A stretch of DNA of 64,000 bases from assembly GCA_020465985.1 (NCBI GenBank), contig JAANYP010005932.1:310001-374000 (forward strand), in the 5' to 3' direction. Shown here piece after piece: positions 1 to 10,616 of the stretch. This DNA comes from Centrapalus pauciflorus (taxonomy: Eukaryota > Streptophyta > Magnoliopsida > Asterales > Asteraceae). The notes beneath the pieces are model-generated. The model had not been told where the DNA came from and searched no databases. It saw only the letters and a program-made list of their open reading frames with translations. Position 1 is the stretch's first letter; each line of letters begins with the position of its first letter. The position numbers and the translations under genes are program-made.

Positions 1-425
1 CGTGCGTCGTCGGTGTTACTCTTGGGGCTTCATAAAGATTTATAGAATGCGTAAATCTGTGTATTCACTAAGCATCGCTTACCCCTCAGTTGTTGACATT
101 TTTACAGGAAAAGGGAAATCCGCTGCTGGACCTTCTAGCTAGGTCGTCTGTTGAAGTAATTGAAGATATCTACTACTATTCTTGGTAACTAAATCATGGG
201 GTTATTGTTGAAATATGTTTGGGATGTTGCAATAAATTTTGAGTATGTATACTTAGACATAAAACCTTGTAGCACCGTAGGGTGTTTATAACAATTGTAT
301 TATTTTTTATTATGTTCTTTAATGCTTCCGCACTTGTTTAAGCATTCAGATCATTATGTAATAATTTATGTGGTGCTTAATCCTGGGTGTATTGTAATGG
401 TGGTTATTGTGGCAAGGGTGTCACA
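1..425 (+). repeat. 3' part of a gypsy-type LTR cut by the window edge
   Basis: The block resembles the 3' portion of the LTRs of gypsy element E (39640-40007): both have a 'tattcactaagc..cttacccc..gttgttg' stretch, a 'caggtaaaggcaaa'-like stretch and a 'gctggacct..c(a)taggtc' stretch in the same order. It ends in GGTGTCACA at 421-425, as E ends in GGGTCTCACA. Immediately after it, copia A coding sequence begins in mid-pol, so this is a solo LTR or 3' LTR of a gypsy insertion into A. Its left end and left target duplication lie outside the window. Confidence 0.7.
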
Positions 426-2044
426 ATGGGAGATCCACGCACTCCTGTGCAGACAAGGACAATGATTCACAAGGAATCAACTACTACTGAATCAGCAGTT
501 CTCGAACTCAGTCTAGCTGCCTTTGAATATGCATGCTTCATGTCACAATTAGAACCAAAGAAGGCATCTGAGGCACTGAAGGATCCATCTTGGATTGAAG
601 CAATGCAGTAAGAACTTCTGCAATTCAAGATTCAGAATGTATGGACACTGGTAGATTTACCTAAAGGAAAGAAGGCAATTGGTACAATATGGGTGTTCAG
701 AAATAAAAAGGATGAGAGAGATGTAATGATTAGAAACAAAGCAAGGCTGGTAGCTCGAGGATACACTCAAGAAGAAGGGATAGACTATGATGATGTCTTC
801 GCCCCAGTAGCAAGGATAGAAGCCATCAGACTGTTCCTAGCCTATGCCAGCTACAAAGGATTCAAGGTGTACCAAATGGATGTGAAATCTGCATTTCTAT
901 GGTACAATTGAAGAAGAGGTTTATGTGTGTCAGCCCCCTGGATTTGAAGACTATAAGTATCAAGACAGAGTCTACAAGTTAGACAAAGCACTCTATGGGC
1001 TTCACCAAGCTCCAAGAGCATGGTATAACACTTTGTCTTCATATCTACTACAGAATGGTTTCAAGAGAGGTACTCTGGACAAGACATTGTTCACAAAGTC
1101 CATCAAATCAGAGATCCTTCTTGTTCAAATCTATGTTGATGACATCATCTTTGGATCAACAAATGACATTCTCTGCAAGGAATTTGAGACTCTGGTGCAC
1201 AAAAAGTTTCAAATGAGTTCAATGGGGGAACTAACTTTCTTTCTAGGATTGCAGGTCAAGCAGAAACCCACTGGACTTTTCATCAGTCAATCAAAGTATG
1301 TGAATGATATTCTGGAAAAGTTTGGATATAAGGACACCAAGGTTGCCAGCACACCAATGGACACTCACAAATAGCTTGATGCAGATAAAGAAGGAGTGGA
1401 TGTGGATATTCATTTGTATAGATCTTTGATAGGTTCACTAATGTATCTCACATCTTCTAGACCTGATATTATGTTTGTTGTCTGTGTTTGTGCGAGGTTT
1501 CAATGTGCCCCAAAGGATATATCTAAAAGGTCAACCAAAATTGGGCCTATGGTATCCTAAGGACTCTCCACTTGAACTAACAGCTTACTCTAATAGTGAC
1601 TATGGAGGTTGCAACATAGACAAGAAGTCCACAACTGGTGGATGTCAATATCTAGGAGCAAGACTAGTCTGTTGGCAGTGCAAAAAGCAAACCACAGTCT
1701 ACACTTCATCCACTGAGGCAGAATATGTTGCAGCTGCCAGCTGTTGTTCCCAAGTTATTTGGATATAAAACCAACTAAGAGACTATGGTATGAACTTTCT
1801 ATCTACTCCTATTTACATTGACAATTCAAGTGCAATAAGTATTCTACAAAATCCAGTGAAATTTCCCAAAACCAAGCACATAGACATTAGATTCCATTTT
1901 ATAAGGGACTGTAATGAAAAGAAATTAATCCAAGTTACCAAAATTCATACAGATGATCAGTTAGCTGATCTGTTTACAAAGCCCTTTGATGTAGGAAGGT
2001 TCACCTTTCTGGTATCAAACATTGGTATGGTAAATATGGATTAA
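426..2044 (+). pseudogene. Copia A pol fragment: RT and RNase H
   Basis: Copia-type reverse transcriptase and RNase H in broken frames. The RT N-terminus lies at 600-900 (KARLVARGYTQEEG motif) and the catalytic YVDD is retained at about 1132-1143 (IYVDDIIFGS). RNase H spans about 1560-1990, with STEAEY, the IDNSSAI segment and the TKHIDI and ADLFTKP tail. Breaks: a TAA at about 609, a 2-bp deletion near 895 relative to B that shifts frame, a TAG at 1372-1374 where B reads CAG, a ~33-bp deletion near 1518, and a TAA near 1766. The natural stop is at 2042-2044. It cannot encode a working enzyme. Confidence 0.9.
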
Positions 2045-2104
2045 TTTGTCTTTCATTAGTTCCCCTTATTTTATGAGAAAAACACTTATTGAATGTGCTT
2101 AGTT

Positions 2105-2423
2105 AAGGGGGAGACACTGTTTCATTAAGCTGCTGTTCAATTAACAACTTACAGCTTGAGACTATTCTCAACCTGCTAGTTCATTTTCTCGAACTGTTAG
2201 TTGTTTCACTTGGTCTGTCAAGTGTGCTGGGCATTTCAGTCATTACTAAGGAGATTGTGCGCGAGACTAGATATTTTTGAAAACCCAAACCCTTAAAAGT
2301 CCCAGTTTCGTTTGATTGCAACTATCAGTTGCAAAATATCTTCCACAATCCTTTCTCCTTCTCTCTCTGTGCGATTTTCAAATAATCGTTCCAAACCCTA
2401 ATTCCTCGCCTTTGTGATCATCA
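2105..2423 (+). promoter_or_regulatory. Internal polypurine tract and leader-like block upstream of aORF (copy A)
   Basis: Begins with the purine run AAGGGGGAGA (2105-2114), then inverted and repeated CAGCTTGAG/CTCAACCTG/CTGTTAG words, then a near-palindrome TTGCAACT-atc-AGTTGCAA at about 2319-2337. It ends in a CT-rich stretch with CAAACCCTAA just before the aORF ATG at 2424, as in many plant 5' UTRs. The same block lies at 24765-25085 in element B. Promoter function is inference; the homology between A and B is seen. Confidence 0.55.
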
Positions 2424-4099
2424 ATGGAGTTTGTTAAAGAGCACAACTGCCTACCCTACTCTCTCAAACACGCTGACCTACAGCGATTCCATTAAATGAT
2501 GGATTTTTTCCGTAATTCTCATATCCATTATGCTCTAACTGTCAATCCCACTATATACGTCTCTCATATAGTGCAATTTTAGAAGTCAGCCACTGTCAAT
2601 ACCCATGAGGGAATCACTTCTTTTGCATCCACCATTGATGGTAATCCCAGTACCATCACAGAGGAGACCATTCAACAACATTTGCATCTACAAGATGCCT
2701 CAGGTATATCTGATCTCTCCCTCACTGCTTTACATGAAGGTCTTTTTGAAATAGGGTATAGGGGCCCAACAGATTCTTTTACCTTCTATAAAGCATATTT
2801 TGGTCCTAAATGGAAGTATCTTGTAAATATTATTCAACAGTGCTTAAGCCCTAAAAGGACTGGTTGGTCTGAATTTTCTTCAAATATTGCCACTGCTCTG
2901 GTGTGCTTATCCACAGGCCAACAGTTCAACTTTTCAAACATGTTTTTTCAAGGAATGTTAAGGCACCATGCCTTAAAGAATGGGAAATTTTTGATGTATC
3001 CACGGTTTTTGGCAGAAATAATTGCAAAATCTTGCAATTCTTTTAAAATACATGAAAGGATACATGTTTCCCATAGGCACTCTTTACCTACTATAAAAAG
3101 ACTTTTAAATCCAAGTGTCAATTTTCATAGTGTAGATGTCTCTTTGCCTCATGCAATGCAGGCTATCTATCCAAGAAACAGCGGAGAGGATCTTGAGCAG
3201 GCTCAGCCTACTACTACTGCTTCACCCCCAGGATACCAACCCACTCCTCATGATACAAATATACCTTCTGTTCCTTCTTCTATACATACCTCCACAGCCC
3301 CATCTCTGAAAATATACACAAGACAAAGGGCTGCAGGAGCTCCTTCCTCTTCAGTCCAAACCCAAGAGCCAAATAGCTCTGTGCAAGAGGATACTCTTGC
3401 ACAACATATCGATAGGGAACCCATTGAGGATACTCCCACCCTCAATTTGGAGGTGAACATCCCTTCTGAGGATGTTCATATGGGATGTGTGGCTGGCACT
3501 ACTGTTGTTTCTACACAAGGGGCATAGGACAGTACCAACATATCTAAGACCACCCCCATGGCAACAGAGGGTGTGCAAGCACCTTCTGGAAGTCCCCAGT
3601 ACCAAGAACTAAGGGGCCCAGAAGTTTCTACTTCTGGAATTGATGCCAGTGATAGATCTCAAATCCTACTCTCATTTGAAGATCTTGAGGCTAGTCTGCA
3701 ACTCATGGCATTAACGGATCAGCATCTGAAACCTGTTGTAGCCATTCTGGAACATTACAAGTCCATAATTGCTGCACAGGGTTCTCAAATTACTGCTCTA
3801 CAACAACTCACAACAGTCCAACAACAAAAACTTGCCCAGTTTCAGCTTGGGTTGAAGTTGTATGGTAACAAGATTGTACAGCTTGAAAAGCTGGTTCAAA
3901 CCCTATTGACAAAGGTTTTTGGTCCCCCTGATCAAACCAATGCATCCAAAAAGGGGAGAATCAGGAGATCCCACTTCCAGTCCAAATAGCTTCAACTTCA
4001 CCTGTGGCAGCTTCAGTTTCTAGGCTAACAGTCCCAACAGTTTCTCAAACTGTTAGTGTAGATGCTCAAGTTGTTCCGATCAAGCCAGTTCAACAAACT
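2424..4099 (+). pseudogene. Broken extra 3' ORF (aORF) of copia A
   Basis: Homologue of the 786-codon aORF of element B. The ATG at 2424 starts the same MEFVKEHNCLPY sequence, but an early TAA (2494 region) and a TAG replacing a Trp codon (about 2580) close the frame. The frame reopens over 2682-3527 and 3558-3989. It keeps the conserved N-terminal segment (YRGPTDSFTFYKA, KRTGWSEFSSNIATAL, QQFNFSNM), the Pro/Thr/Ser-rich middle and the Gln-rich helical part. The 3' end is lost: near 4099 the sequence jumps directly into the LTR. Biochemical function is unknown and I assign none. Confidence 0.8.
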
Positions 4100-4637
4100 C
4101 GAGCTGCTAGTTCAAAAGTTCAAGCTGCCAAAGTTAAAAGTTCAAGCTGCTCATCAGATAGATAACAGAAAGTGCTGAAATTCAGGAAGTGATATATATT
4201 TCAAGATTTGAAGATCTTCCAAGCATATCTACTACCAGAGAAATCAGAGTTCGTCAAGTAAACAAATCAGAAGGCTATAAATATAGATAGACTAGGTCTT
4301 TCTATTGTAATCGTGGTGCTTAAGTTTTTCATATTGTAATTGCATTCTGATATAAGCTTCTAAAGCCTCTAAGATTGTAAAACCCTAAGAACAATTTGTG
4401 TCTTCGTCTAATCAAGACAGATTAGAGGTGATTGTAATCAGAGATTTGGCAATATAAAGGTTTTGATATTGATTGTGTTTATTTGATTATATGTTCTTTA
4501 TTATTCTGAAAGTTTTCTTAAAACAGTTAAGTGTTATTCCGCAGACTTCTTAATTGGACTTTGATTCAAAACAAAGTTATTGGTTTAAACTCTGATCTAT
4601 TAAAACCAATTAATCTTAGGTGATTTTGATCTTGACA
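4100..4637 (+). repeat. Truncated 3' LTR of copia A
   Basis: Matches positions 28089-28631 of the B 3' LTR, including the GAGCTG..TAGTTCAAAAGTTC repeats, a TATA-like TATAAATA at 4276-4283, the 'aaaccctaagaac' stretch and the terminal GATCTTGACA. About 104 bp of the LTR start, and the polypurine tract before it, are deleted. The sequence after the LTR is the F-box pseudogene, so this is the element's right boundary. Confidence 0.85.
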
Positions 4638-4639
4638 CT

Positions 4640-5215
4640 CTTTATAGCTCAGGACACACCTTGGCGTAGAGTTGGTCTGAATTTTGGTGCTGATCCATAT
4701 TACTTTCGTTTTCCAACATTCAATGGTAGAGATGTTTATGCCTTATTTAACAATGGAAAAGTTGATGTTTTAATAGAACCTGAGAAGATTTATTTTGGGA
4801 TAGTTTTGTACGTGAAGCTCCAAGAAGTTGCACGTCGTCGGATAGACAATATTTCCTAGTGACAAGTTATCAACATCTTTTGCTAGTCATCGTGGGTGAG
4901 ATTGGAGAATCCGTTGAGGTGTTCCGACTGAATGATTCTACGAAAGAAAGGGAGAAGATAGATGGCATAGGAAGGCACATGATTCATATTTGTGATACAA
5001 CATGCCTCTGCATAGAAGCCAAAACACCTGAAATGGAGAACAAGATTTATTTTCCATGATTACATTCTAAGAATGAGAAAATAATTTTCTATTCTCTTGA
5101 AACTTGCAGGTATCACACATTTGATGACAAAAATATCCAAGGGAATTTCAAGGATTTCATTCAAACTAAACATGATCATCACCCTCATGCATGGATTGAA
5201 CCAAGTTGGTCCTAA
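4640..5215 (+). pseudogene. F-box protein remnant with DUF295 (KIB-type) C-terminal domain
   Basis: The conceptual protein carries the hallmarks of the plant DUF295 beta-propeller domain of F-box proteins: a DVYALFNNGKV segment, then LLLVIVGE..ESVEVFRLND, KIDGIG, PEMENKIYFP, SLETCRYHTFDD and the terminal WIEPSWS before a TAA at 5213-5215. Intact relatives are presumed substrate adaptors of SCF ubiquitin ligases. Here the N-terminal F-box half is missing where copia A ends at 4637. The frame shifts near 4840-4850 and a TGA interrupts at 5057-5059, after IYFP. It is the only host gene remnant I can support. A silent pseudogene is most likely. Confidence 0.8.
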
Positions 5216-5442
5216 CCAAATTCATTGTTATGGTTAGAATGACTTTTTTTTCATGATTTTCCTTTTTTTTTATAATTATTCATTAGTGTTTGAGATTGAG
5301 TTTTGAAAATAATTTATTAGTTTGAGAAGCTAGAATTATGCATGATGTTTGTTTATGACTCATTGGAGGCTTATTGGGCTTAATAGATATGGAGCCGGTT
5401 ATATATTTTTGATTGTTTTGGTGATTTTATAGATATAAAAAA
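5216..5442. other. AT-rich flank without recognisable feature
   Basis: Downstream of the F-box remnant. T-rich, no coding potential and no clear repeat. It may be the old 3' flank of that gene. Confidence 0.5.
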
Positions 5443-6382
5443 GGGGAAATTGTGCAAAAAAAAAAACCTCTAAGTTGGATCATTTTTTGCAATAAAAACC
5501 CCAACCATTTTTCATTGCACAAAAAACCTCCAACCGGTTAAAACTTTGTAAATTTGGGTTTTTTTTTTCTAAAAATCTTACTTGCAACTTGATGACGTGT
5601 AAAATTTTAAATAGATTTTACGTAAAACCCCCCAACTTTGTTAGTTTTTTCAATTAAAACCCCAAATCATTTTTCATTGGATAAAAAACCTTCAACCAAC
5701 AAAGATAATTAAAATTGAGTCTTCACTGGTTGCATTTTGATGACATGGATATTTATTAAAATTTTATTCATCAAACAAAGAATTCGTTTCCCAATGAAAC
5801 CCCACCCTCTAAGCTCTAGCGAACCTCATTGCTCTGGGTGATCATATTCAGAAGCTAAAATGGAACATAAATAAACGAAATTGAACATAAAGCTGAACCT
5901 AAAAATGCAACTCGTGATCACAAAATGAAATCAATTCCATCAGCACAATTGAAGTTAAAATTCAAGATTACGCGACAAAAGTTAATCAAACATACATACA
6001 TAAAATATTCAGCATTGAACATAAAGAGGGGATAGAGTAATCGGAGTTGCCGGAGGTAGAGGAGAAGAGAAGAGATAAATATGATTGTTGGTTGGAGGTG
6101 AGAAAAAAAATAGTTAAGGGTTTTAATCGAAAAAGTCACCAATTTCGGAGTTTTATATGCAAAAATTAGTTTAAGAATTAGACATGTAGTCCCACGTAGG
6201 CGTGGTCGGGTTTGCCATGTGGACGCCACGTGTGTGCCATGTACGCATAACAACCTACTATAACCGGTAACGTCATAATTTCAAAAGATTTTACCGGTTA
6301 GATATTTTTGGTGTAATAAACAATGGTTAGTGGTTTTAATCACAAAAATGGTCCAACTTTAGGGTGTTTTGCGCAAAATTTC
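5443..6382. mobile_element. Mutator-like non-autonomous element with nested terminal inverted repeats
   Basis: The left end (GGGGAAATTGTGCAAAA, then '..aaaaccccaaccatttttcattgcac') mirrors the right end ('..accattgtttattacacc', then TTTTGCGCAAAATTTC) as inverted repeats of 100 bp or more. The same end type bounds the MITE at 16183-16699, which has a 9-bp target duplication. A second inner pair of similar arms lies at about 5620-5700 and 6085-6170. The core, about 5760-6080, is unrelated to the arms. No clean 9-bp duplication was found here; the flanks are A/T-rich. Confidence 0.65.
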
Positions 6383-6648
6383 TTATTAAAAAACCACGAC
6401 TAGTCACAAAAGTAAGCTACAAAAGTTATCTTGATAAAATTATTTGATGGTTTTGTATGATTAGATGGTTAAATTCTTATTGAAATCCCTTGAAAAATTA
6501 CCATAAATGGTAAATTGAAAATTTTATTTTATTTAAAAGATTCTATACGTAAACAAGTAAGTTATTTAGTCATCTTAATGAAACATATTTTTATCAAGTC
6601 ATGGTTGAGAATGAAACTTTTGCTTACCCTAACACAGGTTTCAAATAT
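6383..6648. other. AT-rich spacer
   Basis: Between the Mutator-like element and gypsy C. No gene, repeat or structure that I can support. Confidence 0.5.
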
Positions 6649-8449
6649 TGTAACACCCCTCCCGATCCCGGAAATGCCACGTCAACCAAATATCATAGAT
6701 GGCAATAACGCAACGGATCTATAACATACATGTCATAGGATAATGCAGATTACGACTAATTAAAAACTTTAAACACAAGGTTAATACATTCAAATCCCCA
6801 AACTAGCAAAACATATAATCCCGATTACTGGATACATTGTCCCCAAAACAACTATTACAAGAGTTCTACACAAAATAATTACGGGTCTTCAACCAACTTT
6901 GAATCTATCTCGGCGGCGACTAAGATCCATTCTGATTCCCTGAACATGTTAGACTCGAATACATGAGCTATAAAGCTCGTGAGCACGCGAAGGTTGACAC
7001 TGCACAGAACACATAGCACATAGCACGCAAACCCTGTCCCTGTCCCGATTGCCCAACACGCATCTCAAATATAAAGCACAAGTATGAGATCAGAATATTA
7101 CCTTGGCCCTGAGGGGACCCTTCCCCGGCCGACACACCGCACACAGCAGTGAGCGGCAATAACCCTGTAGCACAGGAGCGACCCGGCCACAGGCCCTGCC
7201 GTATATATACGCCCCAAGGACTGTTAGGGACAGTCAACCCGCGCGATCCCTTTCGCGACTCATTGTCCGTATTGAACACATCACGGACCCCTGGAATCGA
7301 TCTCACATCTCATACATAACACGTATAAGGAATAGAGTATACCTGAGGTTCACGTCCCAGTCTCACATATAGAAACACGCCCAATATATCTACACGACTA
7401 TAACGAAAAAGGTAGCGCACGTTTAGAAAACGACTCGAGTACTCACCTGATTGATTTCCCGAAGTCTGAACACCCTGATCGAACCCGGCTCGAGATCCGC
7501 TAGTCCCTGTAATCACACGGATATCCCAATGATTAAACACAATTCCTGAATAGCATCAATCACATGATCACAACAATCTAAACTCAATTCAAACCCGATG
7601 ACCCCAGGGAACCGAAACCCGACCAATACCCGAACCCAACCCCAAAACCCGACTCAAGGCAACCTCAAACGAGACCCTGAATATGCACAAAACCCATCCC
7701 GAGCAACCCCGAAGGAATCCGACACTATTCCGACCCAAATGCATTTCATAAGGTTAATTTCGGATTTCCCCTGCAGGTTACTCGTCGCGTCGCGGACCCT
7801 CTGGTGGTCGCGCCGCGACCCCGCGAAAACCCCATAGATGACCTGCGATTTTCAGCTCTGCCCAGGAGTATCAAACTCCTTCCTTACACGAATTTAACCA
7901 CCATTAAGCATACAAAATCATACTTAGCTGGCCCTTATTAGCTTTCAGACCAATTCCTAATTCACCACAACATATACAACAAATTAAAACCACTAGATAT
8001 GGATTCACTTACCTTCCTTAAGCTCAAACGCACACAAAGATGAAGATGATGTAGGTTAGCTCCAATTTTAGCAGCAAAACCCTTGGATTGCAGAGGATTT
8101 CTGGCTGGGGTCTTTCACATAAACACACACACACTTTAGGGTTCTGAATTTTGGATAAGGAAGAAAGAAAGGAACGCAATACATATACGTTTCTATTTTA
8201 GGCCGGTCTCGAACCCATTAACCCGAACCCGATATCACATTTTCACTATTAATGCCCATTTAACCCATTTAATCCCACGATCCCAAAAACATAATCCGTT
8301 CATTAAAATTATAACCCGATGACACGCAAGCCCCAATCCCGACACGTATCAGTCCACGAAACGGGATATAATTGGACCAACCCAATATTAATAGAGTATT
8401 TATCCACTAAATTAATTCCACGTACCAGGTCGAAATGACGGATGTTACA
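6649..8449 (-). repeat. 3' LTR of gypsy C
   Basis: On the plus strand it runs from TGTAACACCCCTCCC to GATGTTACA; on the element's own strand, from TGTAACATCC to GGTGTTACA. A TATA-like GTATATATAC lies at 7201-7210 on the element strand. It matches the second LTR at 13320-15101 almost throughout. It contains an extra ~26 bp around 7790-7830 (GC-rich 'gtcgcg' repeats) that is absent from the other LTR. Confidence 0.92.
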
Positions 8450-8452
8450 AAT

Positions 8453-8463
8453 CCTCCCCTCTT
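8453..8463 (-). promoter_or_regulatory. Polypurine tract of gypsy C
   Basis: Read on the minus strand as AAGAGGGGAGG, three bases before the LTR start TGTAACATCC. This is the expected priming site for plus-strand DNA synthesis. Confidence 0.8.
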
Positions 8464-8484
8464 AAAGAGATTCCGTCCCGGAAT

Positions 8485-9475
8485 CTAACTCGAACTCTGG
8501 AACAGGTGAGGATATCTCAATCGCAATTCTGACTCGGGCTCCCAGGTAGCGCTGGTACCCTTATGGTGTCTCCACTGAACGAGTCCCAAGGCAATCTCTT
8601 TATTTCTCAACTTCTTAATCTTTTGGTCAGTAACGGCCTCGGGTTGCTCCACATACCGCAGCTGATCATCGACTGTAATCTCAGATAAGGGCACATACTG
8701 GTCATCTGCAGCCAGACACTTCCGGAGATGACTCACATGAAAGGTATCGTGCACACCGGCCAACTCTGAAGGTAATCGCAGTCGATAGGCCTGATCCCGG
8801 ACTCTCTCAACGATCTTGAACGGCCCGATATATCGCAGACTCAGCTTCCCACGATGTCTAAACCGGATGACCCCTTTCCACGACGACACTTTGAGCAGGA
8901 CTCGATCCCCAACGCTGAATTCTAATTCCTTCTGACGGCGATCGGCATAACTTTTCTGACGGCTCTGGGCGACCCTCATATGTTCCTGAATCACGGCCAC
9001 TTTGTCGCTAGTCTCCTGGAGTAGCTCCGGCCCGCTAATAGGTCGCTCACCGACCTCGCCCCAACATACTGGGGTCAGGCACTTGCGTCCATATAGTGCC
9101 TCAAACGGAGCCATCTTGATCGTGGCGTGATAACTGTTATTATACGCGAACTCGACCAACGGTAAATGCACATCCCAGTTGCCACTGAAGTCGATAGCAC
9201 ACGCCCGCAACATATCCTTGAGGGTCTGATTGGTGCGCTCGGTCTGCCCGTCAGTCTGCGGTCTATACGCCGTGCTCAGCTGAACCCTGGTGCCCAATTC
9301 CCGCTGGAAGCTCTGCCAGAATCGAGATGTAAACCGCGTATCCCTGTCCGAAGTAATCGACATCGGAATCCCATGCCGCGATACCACCTCATTGAGGTAC
9401 GGTCTCACCAACTGATCCATGGTGATAGTACCTCGAACGGCTAAGAAGTGCGCACTCTTCGTTAGTCGATCCACT
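8485..9475 (-). pseudogene. Gypsy C integrase core and chromodomain-like C-terminus
   Basis: Minus-strand frame with the catalytic triad regions of a retroviral-type integrase: D in VDRLTKSAHF, D in SDRDTRFTS, E in GQTERTNQTL. These are followed by the GRKC..PVCWGEVGER segment, the chromovirus DNA-binding region (FRHRGKLS..YIGPFKI) and a terminal chromodomain-like motif (VQWRHHKGTSATWEPE) ending at 8485. It is joined to the upstream frame by a 1-bp loss near 9475, just before WVIVDRLTK (element D reads DMIWVIV there). In live chromoviruses the chromodomain steers integration into heterochromatin. Confidence 0.9.
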
Positions 9476-10613
9476 ATAACCCAGTCATGTCGTTCCCGCG
9501 GACCGTGCGTGGAAGTCTCACAATGAAATCCATCGTGATATGGTACCACTTCCACTCGGGGATTTCCAACGGCTGTAGATGCCCGTGCGGCTTTTGACGC
9601 TCGGCCTTGACCCTCAGACACGTCATAAACTGCTCAACATATCGGCCCACATCCCTTTTCATTCCCGGCCACCAGTAGAAGTCACGGAGATCACGGTACA
9701 TCTTATTACTCCCCGGATGCACAGATAGCCTCGACCGATGTGACTCATCAAGAATTAACTGTCGTAGATTCCCAACTCTCGGGACCCAAACCCTATCATG
9801 GAACACAAACAGCCAGCGATCATCACTGGTCAACGACTTGAGCTGCCCGGTCAGACGCTCCCGCTTTACATTATCCCCTCGCAGGCCCTCCTGCTGCGCT
9901 AATCTCAGACTGTCGATCAATGTCGAGGTAATCTCAAGCCTCGGAGCCCTGGATATCACAGTCTGGCCGTATGCCCTACGGCTTAGCACGTCAGCTACCA
10001 CATTAGCCCGGCCCGGGTGGTACTGAATCTCGCAATCGTAGTCCTTAAGCAACTCAAGGCTACGGCGCTGTCGCATATTCAGATCTTTCTGGCTAAACAG
10101 ATACTGAAGACTTTTATGGTCGGTATACACGATAAATCGAGACCCATACAGATAATGGCGCCAAATCTTCAGCGCAAACACAATGGTGTCTAACTCCAAA
10201 TCATGTACGGTATGGTTCTCTTCGTAAGTCTTCAGCTGGCGTGAGGCATACGCGATCACTTTCCCTCGCTGCATCAAAACACAGCCCAAACCCGACCCTG
10301 AAGCATCACAGTATACCACAAAATCCTCGGTACCCTCCGGCAAGGCCAACACTGGAGCCTGACATAACCGGGTCTTCAGCTCTCTAAACGCACGCTAATG
10401 CTCCTCGGACCACTCAAACGGAACGGACTGCCGTGTCAATCTCGTCAACGGCAAGGCAATCCCCGAAAAATCCTGGATAAAGCGTCTATAATACGCGGCG
10501 AGACCCAGAAAACTACGAATCTCGGGCACTGATCTCGGAGGCTCCCAACTCATTACTGCCTCAATCTTGGCCGGATCCACTTTTATACCCTCAGCACTGA
10601 CCACATGACCCAA
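9476..10613 (-). pseudogene. Gypsy C RT C-terminus, RNase H and integrase zinc domain
   Basis: Starts in the RT connection region (GHVVSAEGIKVDP, SFLGLAAYYRRFI). A TAG follows EWSEEH near 10395. RNase H then runs from about 10340 to 9990, with D in YCDASGSGLG, E in HDLELD, D in YTDHKSLQYL and D in VVADVLSRR. The integrase H2C2 zinc region follows (HPGSNKMYRDLRDFYWWPGMK..V..CLRVKAE). It is in one frame with the upstream RT except for the stop, and ends by frameshift at about 9475. Confidence 0.9.
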
Positions 10614-10616
10614 AAA

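Larger units (their letters stand above)
426..4637 (+). mobile_element. Copia element A (SIRE-like, 5' truncated in window)
   Basis: In order it carries the end of pol (RT, RNase H), a polypurine tract, a leader-like block, a broken extra ORF and a 3' LTR remnant. The whole stretch is homologous to copia B (20591-28631) in the same order. The gag-integrase part and the 5' LTR are absent because a gypsy LTR (1-425) abuts it. Stops, frameshifts and a deletion from the aORF into the LTR show that it is old and dead. The SIRE-like label is inferred from the pol type and the large ORF after pol. Confidence 0.85.

Noticed and set aside
6968..7306. 112-codon minus-strand frame in the C LTR, also at 13646-13984, as a conserved gene
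   Set aside because: Its conservation is explained by the two LTRs of one element being copies. It overlaps the TATA-like site and has no domain.
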